Shown: positions 30,690 to 41,979 of the stretch, in pieces
Numbering within the stretch: the first letter of the stretch is position 1
Layout of the letters: every line of letters begins with the position of its first letter
Source of the DNA: Phoma sp. XZ068
Lineage: Eukaryota > Ascomycota > Dothideomycetes > Pleosporales > Didymellaceae
Length of the DNA: 64,000 nt
Direction of reading: 5' to 3'
Assembly: GCA_004835665.1 (NCBI GenBank)
Contig: RBKR01000002.1
Coordinates: forward strand, 2,046,001 to 2,110,000
Notes under the pieces: model-generated
The model's database searches: none
The model's input: only the letters and a program-made list of their open reading frames with translations
Told to the model about the DNA's origin: nothing
Translations under genes and position numbers: made by a program

Positions 30690-33600
30690 ATGGCTTCTGG
30701 GTATGCACAGCAGCCAGTCTTCTTTCCAAAGGCAGACGCTGCAGTTTTATCCTCCAGGCTTGCTCCACCACCAACGTACCCAGAAAGCGTCGGGCCAATT
30801 TACGATGATAAAAACGCCGATACCCCGATCCTACCGTGGTCTCGCGATGGCGAAGAGGTTCATTACCCTCCGCAAAAGGAAGCCTATGCGCCAGCGATCA
30901 TCCCCGACAAGCAAAGATGCCTTTCGGATCGCTATCTACGGGCGACCCTAGCGAAGAATGAGAGGCTGCGGCTGTCCATGCTATGGTACTACACACGCGA
31001 CATCTTTAAGGAAACAGAATTCCTCTCAGGACTGCAGGAGAAGCTGGATGTTGCCCATGAGACGACAGGATGGGAGTTTGCCATTATCGGCATTCTCGAT
31101 GTCAATTTCTACACGCGGCTCGCAACTGTTGGTGTACCTCTTGGGATCCTGCCGCGAGGCGAAACTCTCTGCGCGCACACAGTCACTCAGCCTCCCGGTG
31201 TATGTTAGCAGTGTGTCTATTCTCGCAACTATTCTTGCTGATCCTACTTCCAGAGTGTGTTTTTACTACCGAATATGCTCGAGGATTGGCGGTTCGCAGA
31301 TTCGCCTTACGTAGAATCAGGAGGTCTTCACGCGTACGCCGGTGCACCACTGCGGTTGCAAAACGAGTCTGGTGACACCGTTTGTCTCGGATCTCTTTGC
31401 GTAGCCTCGCCCACGAGCCAAGAACCTTTGACAAGAGCGCAGCAAACTACACTGGCTCGTTTAGCCGACTGGGTTGTTTCTGACGTCGTTCAGCTTACAC
31501 GGGCGCGACGCCAGCGAGAGAGACGGCGAATGGTCGAATTGATAGCGGCAGCGCAGATCGAGACGGACGAGGCAGTTTCCGAGGAGCCTGTCATCCGGAT
31601 ATTGCGGGCTACTTATCCCGACGCCCTGATCGGCCTGCACTCCTCAAAGGCTGGTCATATCGAGGTTGAAGGTCGCGATCCGGTATCGCTGTCTAAGCTC
31701 GCAGACGGGCTGTGGGAGGATACCGATTACCTTGACGACTTCATTGCAACATCAAATCACCTACCGCTTCCCACCGACAGAGTGGTACGCGTCATCGCGG
31801 CACAATGTGAGAGCGTATCGGGAAAATCATTTCTCGCTGTGGGCATCAAGGATTTCCGTCTGGTGTTTGATGACATTGATGCCTGGTTCGTACAAACGTG
31901 CGCTGGCATCATCTCCCAAATGTGGCAGAAGCGTCTCCTGGCAGAAGTCATGGTCGCCAAAGAGAAGTTCTTGCGCGGTTTCTCTCACCAGCTCCGGACT
32001 CCGATTCATGGCATCCTGGGTTCCGTGGAGCTGCTGGCTGAAGAGTTGAAGTCTCGAGGCTTAGACGACACCGTTACAAGAGCTACGGCATTGCTCCAAG
32101 CCACCCCTGGATCCAAGCCCGACGAAGAACACAGGATATATCTTGATACAATCAAGAGAGCCGGACGAGACCTGATCTCCATTATCAATAGCATGATCAC
32201 ACTCAACAGATGGGCTGATGTCGCTATAACAGAACGACAGTATGCAACGTATACTACCTACGAACTCGAGACTGAATTGGCCAACGAAACGCAGAAGGCG
32301 ATCATTGGCGACGCGCGTTACAATGCCTCAATCGTCTTCAACCACAACCTGCCGCCAGACCACTGCAGTCTCCGGACTGACCTTGGCTTGTTGCGGGACA
32401 GCTTACTTCCTCTCATCATCAACGCGGTCCAAAGCACAGCAGAAGGCATTGTTGTGGTCACCATATCAATCTGCGCAAATCGGAGAGAGCTTATCGTTGA
32501 TGTCAAGGACACAGGTCATGGCATTCCTGTCGCGGACCAGCACCGAATCTTTGAACTGTACGAGCAGGTCGACGCATATTCCACCGGTGCCGGATTGGGA
32601 TTGACTATTGCCACTAAGTTTGCAGCCTTACTTGAGGGCTCTGTTGACTTGGTGTCGTCGGAGATCGACTGTGGATCGCACTTCAGAGCCACATTTCACA
32701 ATGTCGAGCTGACATATTCCGAGTCGCCTGTTGGGGCTGCACCAGTGGTGCCGCAGCTAGCAAACCTACCCCGGCAGTTCCATATCGCTTCATCCAACTC
32801 GAAAGCATTATCTCTATCCAAACCCTTTACCGAATCCCTTACCTGCTACGGTTGGACGTCCTCCGACAATACCAAGGACGCTATCATCATCCTCGACTTT
32901 GTGGCTGAACCGGAGCAGCATCGCGCCGCATTATTGAGACTGCCACCAGATGAAGTCGTCATTTGCCTAGTTCCGTTCGCAGAAGGGGAAACGCATCTGG
33001 ACGATACATTTGAGAATGTAGTCTACGTCAACGCACCCTTCCTAACGGAGACGATGAGCTCGGCTCTCGAACAAGCCGATAAGCTTATTTCATTGGTCAA
33101 GAACAAGCAGGTCGATCCGGGTCAGGCTACACAAGATCCAGGCACATCTACCTGCAATGGACGGACCAAGGACGCATTTCCGAGCGCATCATCAGCTGGC
33201 AGTAGAGATGCAAAACATGCGAGTGCGGATCAGCCCTCAAACACAGACGAAGCAGCTCACCAACCGGGTACTATGCCTGAAGACTCAAACCCATTTCAGC
33301 CCGGTCGTATCAACGGATCAAGCACGGCGAAAGATTTAACCCTTGTGGATTCATCGCGTCTAGGATCGACAAAACTACCTATGTCTTCTACCAATAACGG
33401 CCTTGCAGACATTGACCTCGACATTTCTACGCTCGCAATAGCTGGGACCGATCAAGTTGCTCTTGTTGAAGCTCACAGTACCCAATCCGCCCCAACATTC
33501 CCCGAACCCTCGGCCACCTCGCAGCCTACTGCTCTCCTCGTCGACGACAACACGATCAACCTGCGGGTCATGCAGATGTACTGCGACAAGCGCAAGCTGC

Positions 33601-33953
33601 CCTATCTTTGCGCGAAAGATGGCCTGGAAGCTGTTTCCATCTTCCACGAGCACCAAAAACTAGCTGCTGCCAAGAAAACGACATCGCCAATCCAGCTCAT
33701 CCTCATGGACCTCCAAATGCCCGGCTGCGACGGCATCGAAGCTACCAGACGCATACGGCAGTTGGAAGAGGAGAATGCCTGGGGCAAGAGCGTGCTGTTC
33801 ATCGTAACGGGCCAGGACAGCCGTGCAGATAGGGATGCCGCTCGTGATGCTGGCTCGCAGGAGTACTATGTCAAGCCTCTGGGGATCAAGGTCTTGGATC
33901 TGGTGCTGAAGCGGTATTTTCCGCGCTTTGAAGCGAGGAATGGAGTGCGGTGA
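30690..33953 (+). CDS. GAF-domain hybrid histidine kinase
   Basis: This is a predicted 1069-residue two-component sensor. Exon 1 is 30690-31199 and exon 2 is 31254-33953; the 54-bp intron 31200-31253 has a consensus GTATGT donor and joins QPPG to SVFLLPN. There is no membrane segment, so the kinase is probably cytosolic. Order: disordered N-terminus (1-95), GAF-like sensor (about 100-250), dimerisation/phosphoacceptor helix with H415 (FSHQLRTP), ATPase domain with N-box N560, G1 DTGHGIP and G2 GAGLGLTIA, a receiver-like segment without the usual acidic pocket (about 678-783), a Ser/Thr/Pro-rich linker, and a C-terminal receiver (about 928-1065) with phosphoacceptor D989 (LMDLQMP) and conserved Lys (YYVKPL). 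It would feed the Ypd1-type phosphorelay to the HOG pathway or Skn7, as inferred from family. Signal unknown. Confidence 0.93.
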
Positions 33954-34525
33954 TGGGTTGAAGGACCTGAATTAATATAACCTCTCGTACACACACCTCA
34001 CATGACGAGCTGATGCAGTCGAGTGGAAGACCTGCATGTTGTCGTGGATACTGAGTCACGATGGCACTGAAGCTAGGCAGGATCGTGACGTGCACGCATT
34101 GCATCGCACATCATCAAGTACCTGATAAAAACCTCTTCGTCAGGGAAACGTATGGCTGGCACTCCCTACCTACATTAGACCGGGTGTCCTTTGCCATAGG
34201 GAGTTCTCGATCGACAAGAATGACACGCGTAGCGACTTCTCTTGCAACCGTGAGACTCGGTTTTGCGAGTTGGGTTGTCGTCTACGATAAGAAGGAGTCT
34301 CATCCAAGCCCCGATACTAGGTGTATGCGTTGCAACTGGCGGTTTGGAGATTGCGGTATGAAGTGATGAGTAATGATTCGAAGTAAAAGCAACAATTAGC
34401 TATATTGGCGACGATGAGGACAGTAAGCAACAAAGCAACAAAGCAACGATTAAAGCAGAAATTTAAATAATTGAAATATAAGCAACGATTAGAATACCTT
34501 AGCAACAGGGCAATAGGTATACCAA

Positions 34526-34688
34526 CAATCCAAGCAAATAAAACATGTGCAATATTCAGCTATCCTTTGCAATTCAAGTCAAAGTGGGAGCGACAATTTA
34601 AGCAATAAGTGAAGCAACAATCGAAACAAATAAAACGTGAGCAATGTCCAGCTACCCTTCACAATTCAAATCAAAGCAGGAGCGAGAC
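34526..34688. repeat. two diverged direct repeats, ~70 bp, 92 bp apart
   Basis: Copy 1 spans about 34526-34594 and copy 2 about 34618-34688; both begin CAATC and contain AAATAAAAC, GCAAT, CCAGCTA-like and GGAGCGA words. By eye they differ at about 13 positions, most being C/T or G/A transitions, as repeat-induced point mutation would leave. Confidence 0.6.
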
Positions 34689-35223
34689 TTGAACTGGTTA
34701 ATTCGCGACAAGCAACAAAGTCCACGACTAATGTAATAATTAAGCAATATTAGACGAAAATAAACACTTTGAACCCTCTGGACAGAAGAGGTTTAGAAGG
34801 CTAATACCCACCCTACGTACCCAAGTATATTTAGATGTAAAGGGCGGAAGAAACTTGGTAACCTCGTCTTCTAGAAAGCAGACCTAGCTCGCCAGTCGAT
34901 CCGTGACCAAAGTCAAACCCACTAAAGTGTAAATCCCATGTGCAGTGACCCGCTGTCATCCATGAATCAGCACATTCGTTCAACAGGCGGAGAGACGGCT
35001 TCGTTGTGAAATGACCGAACGGAGAAGACACAAGAACGTCAAAGAGTAGAGTGGCAGATGGAACAAGATCAAGGGTATATTCATTCAGATATATAATCTG
35101 CGCTTTTCGTACCTCCCCCAAACCTCCCTTTCTATGGTAAAAAGAAAAACGCCGGTAATGCAAATATATCGTCCGACCCATCATGCAACGACGCCTACTC
35201 ATCGTGCCAACCACACATGACTC

Positions 35224-35295
35224 CGCCTTCCCCCTTGGGAAAGATTATGCCTTCCCCCTTGGGAAAGATTATGCCTTCCCCTTCGGGAAAGACAA
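35224..35295. repeat. 24-bp minisatellite, three copies, abutting the bystin stop codon
   Basis: Three 24-base units of the form TGCCTTCCCCCTTGGGAAAG plus ATTA (35224-35247, 35248-35271, 35272-35295); the third has four changes. Each holds a small inverted repeat TTCCC...GGGAA. The array ends one base before the bystin stop codon, so it would lie in the bystin 3' untranslated region. Confidence 0.85.
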
Positions 35296-35296
35296 T

Positions 35297-36814
35297 CTAC
35301 CCCATAACCATAGTATCATCCCCATCGATCCCCACCGCCGCCGCGGGCTCAGCAACAACGCCTCTCCCCCTCCCCTCCAACAACTCCCTCCTCACCTCAG
35401 GACTAATACTCTTATGACCCCGCGTAAGCAGCAAATCCAGCAGCGCCTCCCTCTGATCCTCGGTGATATCATTCCTATACCGCTGCGCAAACGCCAGCAA
35501 ACACTGATGCCAAATAACGGGCAGTTTCCCCGTTCCGCCCAAATCACCCGCAGACTCTGTATCCATTGCATCCGCGGCGCTGGCGCCTGCCGCACGAAAG
35601 CGCAGGAAGTGGAAAACCAGCGCGTCGATGACTTTGAAGGGGAGTGCGTATTTTTTCTCAAGCAGCGTCTTGATGAAGATGTTGCAGGGGCCTGCGGCGT
35701 CCGGGTCGTGTGTCATTTGGTCTGCGGCGATTTCGCAGAGGCGGTGCAGAGCGGCTGCGGAGTGGAGTACGGGGACGGAGACTTTGGCGACCACCGAGGA
35801 GATGATGGTTGCTTCGCGTTGGGTGCAGCGGGATTCGGTGAGGAGGGGGAAGACGACGCCCTTGAAGAAGGCGGAGGGTTTGTAGAGGGCTTTTTTGAGC
35901 GAGTTGTAGAGGTGGATGTTGAGTTTTTGGGTTTCGGCAATGTTGGATTGGACGGCCGGGAGCAGGACGGTGTTGAGGAAGAGCTGCGCGTTGTAGGGTT
36001 TCGAGGAGATGAAGATGCGGGTTGCGGCGTACATGGAGTTGGGGGTCCAGTTCTCGGGCCGGGTGATGGCGAGGAGCGTCTCCCAGGCGGGGATTGTGGG
36101 GAGGATCTTGAAGGGCTTGGGGAGCTTGCCGGCCTTGTAGCGGGAGAGGATGAGGCCGACTTTGCTGTAGACTGGGGTTGTTAGTGGTGTTTGGGTCATT
36201 TATTGGCGTGACATACCCTCGACGACCTTGGCTGGCAGCTCTACAGCGTCCTCTGCTGCGCCGCCGCCCATAATCTCTCGTGGTCCCTCCTCGCCCTCGA
36301 CACCACCTTCATGCGCAGCAATCTTCTCGAGGATGAGGGCCGCCAGATCGGTGCCAGGCCCCGAGGGCGCTGTTTCTTGCCCCGGCCACTGAATCGGGTT
36401 GTCGTCTGTGGGGATGAACTTGTTCCACGCCGCCAGATCATCCGCATCAATCTCTACCTCCTCGACCTCTTCCTCCTCCTCGCCCCAGGCCTCCTCGTCG
36501 TCGTCGAACTGGCCTGTGATGTGCTCGTCGAGGTCGTCCTCGCCCAGTCGTGTCTCGAAATCAAAGGCCGGGTTTGCGCCCTTGGGTGCGCCCGTCCGGT
36601 TCTCGCGCTCATCCTCTTCTTCAAGCTCCCGGCCAATCTCGAGGATCTTGCGCGAGCTCTTTGCGTCTACATAGCCCTGGCCCTCTTCCTGGTCGGTCTT
36701 GGTGCGCTTTGTGCGCTTGACCTTGTTCTTGTATGGGTCGGTGGGCAGGTATTCCTCGGCGAGGGGATTGTGTCGCTGGCTCTGCACGCCGGGCGACTTT
36801 GGTACTCGCGGCAT
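35297..36814 (-). CDS. ENP1: bystin (40S ribosomal subunit biogenesis factor)
   Basis: This is a 490-residue nucleolar protein required for 18S rRNA processing and 40S export. Exon 1 is 36814-36217 and exon 2 is 36171-35297; the 45-bp intron 36172-36216 (GTATGT...CCCAG) joins KVVE to VYSKVGLILS, the start of the bystin domain (PF05291). The N-terminal 200 residues are acidic and charged (GEEEEEVEEVEIDADD) with a basic start, as in yeast Enp1. Conserved blocks include AWNKFIP, GKLPKPFKILP, ENWTPNSMYAATRIF, KLNIHLYNSLKKALYKP and CNIFIKTLLEKKYALP. Its start is 236 bp from that of the divergent Ash2/Bre2 gene, so they probably share a promoter. Confidence 0.96.
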
Positions 36815-37050
36815 GGCTTCGATGTGGAGGTGGTGTTGGGGTGGTGTTTCGGGATTTTAGGCTGGGTTTACTCTATTATAAAACGAGCACTATCTTCTGC
36901 AGGTTTTATACGAAAAAATACACGGAATTGTTAGTCCGTCGCAAAATGCAAAAGTTGGACCAGCGGCAACAAAAAATTAGGTGGGGTTAGTTGACCCGAG
37001 GAAGGGCCCGTGCGGGATCGTCGGCCTGCATCACCAGAGCTCAAGCTCCG

Positions 37051-38862
37051 ATGACCACCAACGCTGGACGGTCAACCACACGCGCAATGGCCGACCCGCA
37101 GCCCCCGTCGCGCTCCAACACGCCGACGCTCGCGCCTCCCATGCGCCGCCCGCTCGAAGAGGACCACATCCCCGCCGTCTCGTCCCCGCTCAACCCCAAT
37201 CCCAGCGATGCCGCGGCGCGTGCCAGACCGCGCGTGCCTCCCCGCGAGCGCGAGCAACGAGAGAAGCGCGAGACGCTCAAGAAGCGCGAGGCGTCAGGAA
37301 ACACGCGCGCCAGCACTCCGAACCCCAAGGCCAAGAAGGAGAAGCGACCCAGCGCGGATTCGCCCATGCGCTACTCCATCCCCGAGCCCAAGGCACCCGA
37401 CTACAACGCCCCCAAGGACGGCGTCTTCCTGTCGCACGAGCCCCAGCCGCTCTACGCCCCCGACGGCGTCACCGAGCTCAAGAAGCCGCACGACTATGCC
37501 TGGAACAAAAAGGGCTACAAGTACACCCACTGCGTCGCCGACCCGCTCTTCCGCCACAAGCAGTACTACCGCCAGAGCGACTCTCGCCCCTACGGCCCGC
37601 GCATGAGCCACGAGGACTCGGACAAGTGGTTCTACTTCGACGACAGCGCCACCATCGTCTCGCAGGAGAAGGGCTGGCGCATGGGGAGGGCGAATGTCGT
37701 TGCAAGGGAGGGCCGCGTCTATTATGAAGTCAAGGTCCTGCGCGGCATACCTGTCGATGGCCCCAAGGACCCAATCGACCCCAGGACGGGCGACACGAAG
37801 CCGGGGCCGCACATCCGCATGGGCTGGGCGCGGCGAGAGGCCCCGCTCGACGGTCCTGTGGGATTCGACGGCTACAGCTACGGCATCACAGACGCACGCT
37901 TCGAGGCACAGCACCGATCACGCGCTTCCAAGATCTTCAAGCCGCTTCCAAAGGGTGCAAAGAGCAAGCACATGAAGGCACGGCCACCCCACGGCAAGCC
38001 CGTTCCCGTCGAATACGTGACCGACCAACACATCTCAGAAGGAGATGTCATTGGGCTGGAGATACAGCTCCCCTCGCTCTCCATGCACAGGAAGGTCGTC
38101 GAAGGCATCTACAACCCCGCCGTCGATCTCGGCGACGGCTTCGACACAGCCAGCAACGCAGACCCCTTCGACCGCCCCCTCGACATCATCCGCGACCGCA
38201 TCCCCGTGCCCTACAAAGGCAACTTCTACTTCGAGCAGCTCGACTACCAGGTCACGAAGATGGTCGAAGCCTACCACGACCGCGGACCTGTACCCAAGAT
38301 CCACCCCTCACCCAACCACGAAGACGTCAGCGTCCGGTCGTTGCCTCACTCCCACATCAAGGTCTACAAAAACGGGCAGGAAGTTGGCATTGCCTTTGAG
38401 AACTTGCTAGCTTTCTTGCCACCAGCAAGTGTTCCGTCAGTAGAAGCTGTAAAGGCTGGAGCGAGAACAGGTTTCGATGATGGCATGGTAGGCTATCTCC
38501 CCGCCATCTCCGTCTTCAACGGCGGCATTGCCCAAGTCAACATGGGCCCAGACTTCTGGTGTCCACCTGAAGAAATCAAGAAGCATCAACAACGCGACAC
38601 CCAAATGGCCGGCACCGACCCATCAGAAGAGCCTGCACCCGAGGGCCGCAGACTACGCGCCATTGGTGAGCGGTACAAGGAGCAGATTGCAGAGGATGTC
38701 GTGTGGGATATTATCGACGAGGTCGACTTCTTCTCCCAGGATGGCGGCTGGGAGTACAAGGGCGAGGCGCCACAGGATGTCAAGGGGAGTGCTACTCCTA
38801 GGGCGCGTGGTTTCGCGAATCCGGATGAGAATCTGGGTGTGGAGGTTGGGAGGAGGTATTGA
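37051..38862 (+). CDS. Ash2/Bre2-like SPRY subunit of the COMPASS H3K4 methyltransferase
   Basis: This is a predicted nuclear protein of 603 residues (single exon). The N-terminal 130 residues are Pro/Arg/Lys-rich and probably disordered. A SPRY domain follows (about 205-480): KWFYFDDSATIVSQEKGWRM, a VYYEVKVLRG strand, HIRMGWARRE, VGFDGYSYGI and the GDVIGLEIQLP strand, matching the order in Ash2. It is split by insertions, as is usual in fungal Bre2/Cps60. The C-terminal part contains GYLPAISVFNGG and FWCPP, seen in the same family. There is no PHD or winged-helix domain, as in yeast Bre2. Two starts are possible, 37051 and 37087; the second has a slightly better context. The protein would support trimethylation of histone H3 lysine 4. 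Confidence 0.9.
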   Translation: MTTNAGRSTTRAMADPQPPSRSNTPTLAPPMRRPLEEDHIPAVSSPLNPNPSDAAARARPRVPPREREQREKRETLKKREASGNTRASTPNPKAKKEKRPSADSPMRYSIPEPKAPDYNAPKDGVFLSHEPQPLYAPDGVTELKKPHDYAWNKKGYKYTHCVADPLFRHKQYYRQSDSRPYGPRMSHEDSDKWFYFDDSATIVSQEKGWRMGRANVVAREGRVYYEVKVLRGIPVDGPKDPIDPRTGDTKPGPHIRMGWARREAPLDGPVGFDGYSYGITDARFEAQHRSRASKIFKPLPKGAKSKHMKARPPHGKPVPVEYVTDQHISEGDVIGLEIQLPSLSMHRKVVEGIYNPAVDLGDGFDTASNADPFDRPLDIIRDRIPVPYKGNFYFEQLDYQVTKMVEAYHDRGPVPKIHPSPNHEDVSVRSLPHSHIKVYKNGQEVGIAFENLLAFLPPASVPSVEAVKAGARTGFDDGMVGYLPAISVFNGGIAQVNMGPDFWCPPEEIKKHQQRDTQMAGTDPSEEPAPEGRRLRAIGERYKEQIAEDVVWDIIDEVDFFSQDGGWEYKGEAPQDVKGSATPRARGFANPDENLGVEVGRRY

Positions 38863-39260
38863 TCTTGTACAAGTAGTGTCACGCAAAAGCGAATACCCAT
38901 TGTCTTACTCGGTGATATCATCCAACGCATGCAATAATACTTTACATCGCGGGGCATGGCAAAGTACCTGACTACAGACGTGGTATCTACGTTTAGCATC
39001 ATTGCGCTAGTCTCCTTCAAGTAACTTTGCCTGTTGAATTCGCTACAAAAGGTAACGCGCCATCATGTGCGCGGAATCGGAATTCCATTCCGCTCTACGT
39101 CCAAACACGACGTACTTGCATGCACAGTCATTTTCACGCCCTAGCACTGACGAGTCGAGGCATCAGTATTGGTTTTAAAGAGTTTGGGAAATAAACGAGT
39201 CTCCTCAATTCAATTGTCAGATCTACCTACTCTTGTTAACACTCTATCACATACCCCACC
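38863..39260. other. intergenic, decarboxylase promoter region
   Basis: About 400 bases with no supported gene. Only the Ash2/Bre2 3' flank and the decarboxylase upstream region are expected here. Confidence 0.5.
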
Positions 39261-40872
39261 ATGGACTCGCAGCAATTTCGCGATGCGGCCAAGGGCGCAA
39301 TCGACGAGAGTACGCCTCCTGAATGCTTACTCATGCGACACATCAGCTGACCATACAGTCGCAACGTACTACGACAACATTGCAGAGAAGCCTGTGCTGC
39401 CGTCTGTAACGCCTGGATATCTTCGTCCTCTCATTCCCGACTCAGCACCGCAGGAAGGAGAGCCATGGGAGGCTATTCAGGCAGATATCGAGCGTGTCAT
39501 TATGCCCGGTCTGACGCACTGGCAGTCGCCAAAGTTCATGGCTTTCTTCCCGTGTAATTCTTCGTTCCCGGCTATGCTGGGTGATATGTATTCTGGAGCG
39601 TTCAATGCCGCGGCTTTCAATTGGATCTGCTCGCCGGCGATTACTGAGCTGGAGACTGTGGTTATGGACTGGGTCGCCAAGTTGATTGGTCTTCCTGATG
39701 CGTTCCTGAGCCAGGGCGAGGGCGGCGGTATCATTCAAGGAACAGCGAGCGAGGTTATCGTCACAGCCCTCGTCGCCGCCCGCGAACGCCTCATCCGCAG
39801 ACGCCTCAAGGATATGCCTGAAGGCGAAGAGAAGCTGGATGCTGCCGCCGAGCTCCGCGGCAAACTGGTAGCAATGGGGTCAGAACACGCCCACTCTTCG
39901 ACCCAAAAAGCCGCCATCATTGCTGGCACACGCTTCCGCACCGTCTCCGCCCCGGAATCCACAAACTACAGCGTCACCGCCGCATCCCTACGCTCCACAA
40001 TCGAAGCCTGCAAAGCCAAAGGCCTCATCCCCTTCTACTTCACCGCCACGCTCGGCAGCACCGCCACCTGCGCCGTCGACGACCTCGCCGGCATCGCCGA
40101 ACTCACAAAAGAATACCCAGACATCTGGATCCACGTCGACGCCGCCTACGCCGGCTCCGCCCTCGTCTGCCCCGAATACCAACACCTCTGCCCGCCCATC
40201 GCATCCTTCGACTCCTTCAACTTCAACCTCCACAAATGGCTCCTCGTAAACTTCGACTGCAGCGCCTTCTTCATCAAGCGCCGCGCAGACCTAATCGACA
40301 CATTCAGCATCACCCCCTCCTACCTCCGCAACTCCTTCTCCGCCTCGGGCCTCGTAACCGACTACCGCGACTGGCAAATCCCACTCGGCCGGCGCTTCCG
40401 CTCTCTAAAAGTATGGTTTGTCCTCCGCTCCTACGGCATCTCGGGCCTCCAATCCTTCATCCGCAAACACATCTCTCTCGGCGAATTCTTCGCCTCCCTT
40501 CTATCCACCCGGAAAGATCTGTTCCGCATCACCACGACGCCGACCTTCGGGCTGGTTACTTTCCAGGCTCTACCCGCACTACCTACGCCAAGTGGTGGTG
40601 CAGCACACAGACCTAATCCCCATCATGAAGCGTGGACGAGCGATTTTACGCCCAGTGCGGAAGCGCAGTACGATGAGGATTGTAATGCGTTGACCAAGAG
40701 GGTGTATGAGAGGGTTAATAGTAAGGGGGAGTTTTATATAAGTAGTTCGGTTGTTTGTGGGAAGTATGTGGTGAGGATTGTGAGTGCGAATCAGGCCGCT
40801 GAGGAAAAGTATTTGAAGATGGTTTTTGAGGGGCTTGTTGAGGCTGTTGAGGGGGAGAGGGGTGGGAAGTGA
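39261..40872 (+). CDS. aromatic-L-amino-acid decarboxylase (PLP group II)
   Basis: This is a 520-residue pyridoxal-phosphate enzyme of the DOPA/tyrosine/tryptophan decarboxylase family, probably cytosolic. Exon 1 is 39261-39309 and exon 2 is 39359-40872; the 49-bp intron begins at GTACGC and splicing gives IDEIATYYDNI. Conserved blocks: PAITELETVVMDWVAKLIGLP, GGGIIQGTASEV, WIHVDAAYAGSA (the aspartate pairs with the PLP ring), and FNFNLHKWLLVNFDCSAF with the Schiff-base lysine K309. Length is as expected. Substrate could be tryptophan, tyrosine or DOPA; residues near the active site were not compared. Long plus- and minus-strand open frames overlapping it are artefacts of its GC-rich codon use. 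Confidence 0.95.
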
Positions 40873-41979
40873 AAGGGGAAGGGGCGTGGTGTGGCGTAGA
40901 ATATATGACAAGAAGAAAGATGATAAATAGGGTGTTTCGACATAGGGGGGGGGGGGCAAGAAGGGAATCGAATTGAATAACTAGAATTGATGAAAAGAAG
41001 AACAAGAAGAATAGTGTGACCTACGGGTAGGCCAACTATACACTCGCGGTATTGTCAGACGAAGGCGGGTGGTGAGAAAGAGAAGCCACAGAATACAATC
41101 ATAAAGTTTACTGTGGAATTAAGTACCTAATTGTGAAAACCTGGAAAAGATATGATTTTGGGGTGTTTCTCTGGTGGTTCGAGGGCCGGCTTGTTTTAAT
41201 TGTCAAGGTTCGTACAACTGGGCACTGCTGTTTTCGCACTTCTCAGGCATTTCTCTTGTAGAGCGCTTTCATGGGGCAAATGGGAATGGTGCGTGTAACC
41301 TCCGGGAGGCAAGAGCGGATACCTCATTTTCGAACTTCACACGACAGGAAAATAGGGTCTGGTCTTGAAGCATGCGGTGTGGTGTGTTTGGATGAGATAG
41401 ATTTAAATGGCCCGTTATGTGCTGTTAAGTGTTTTTGTGAATACATTAATTTCGGACTCACTTATTTCCTCTAAATTTTTCGCAACCGCGTCTGTTCCCA
41501 ACCAAGAATTCTTTTCGTGGCGACCTAGTGTCATTTCGTGGAGTGTTCTTCACGAAGGTGAGTTTCTTAACATTTTCTTAATGTAATTCCAGCGGATATC
41601 TACTTAGTGCTCGGTCACATCGTGGTACTCACCTGCATGATAGGTCATATTCGTTCTCCATACGTATCGCCAAAGGCTCTGAGAAGTGCCTTGCCTTGAA
41701 AAGTGATGTCGTGTTGCCAACCGTCGCCATGATCATACTCGGACATGACTTTCGGCCTACACACCCATCGTTCTCCCTCAAAGACACAAGCCAGAGTAAC
41801 TTCTTGACAAAAGTTAGAATCCTACCTGTCATTCCAAAAACTCGCCATCATGCTCGGTAGACGTCAATTGTGATGTTACCCAAAACGGTTTAGCGTCTTC
41901 TCGCTTGAGTGCCAGCCAGTCATGGCTCTTTCGCCCACTCACGCATCGCCTCCTAACCGACTCAAGCGGCCGCGTTTGT
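40873..41979. other. 1.1-kb intergenic region
   Basis: No gene is supported. There is a run of 12 G at 40945-40956 just after the decarboxylase. The part from 41,100 to 41,600 is AT-rich with short open frames only. The last 200 bases are the promoter of the tRNA-modifying enzyme. Confidence 0.5.

Larger units (their letters stand above)
33954..35296. other. AT-rich intergenic region with degenerate repeats
   Basis: This lies between the convergent histidine kinase and bystin genes. From about 34,380 to 34,770 the plus strand is AT-rich and dominated by AAGCAAC/AGCAATA-like words, including two diverged direct copies listed separately. No gene is supported. The last 75 bases are a three-copy minisatellite. 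Confidence 0.6.

Noticed and set aside
34640..34710. tRNA-like B-box word (AGTTCAAGTCTCGC on the minus strand)
   Set aside because: The flanking bases do not form a T-stem, and no A-box or anticodon arm can be placed.
35183..36184. 333-codon plus-strand open frame over bystin, including the minisatellite
   Set aside because: It is antisense to the conserved bystin domain, and its Gly/Glu/Asp-rich composition is typical of a shadow frame.
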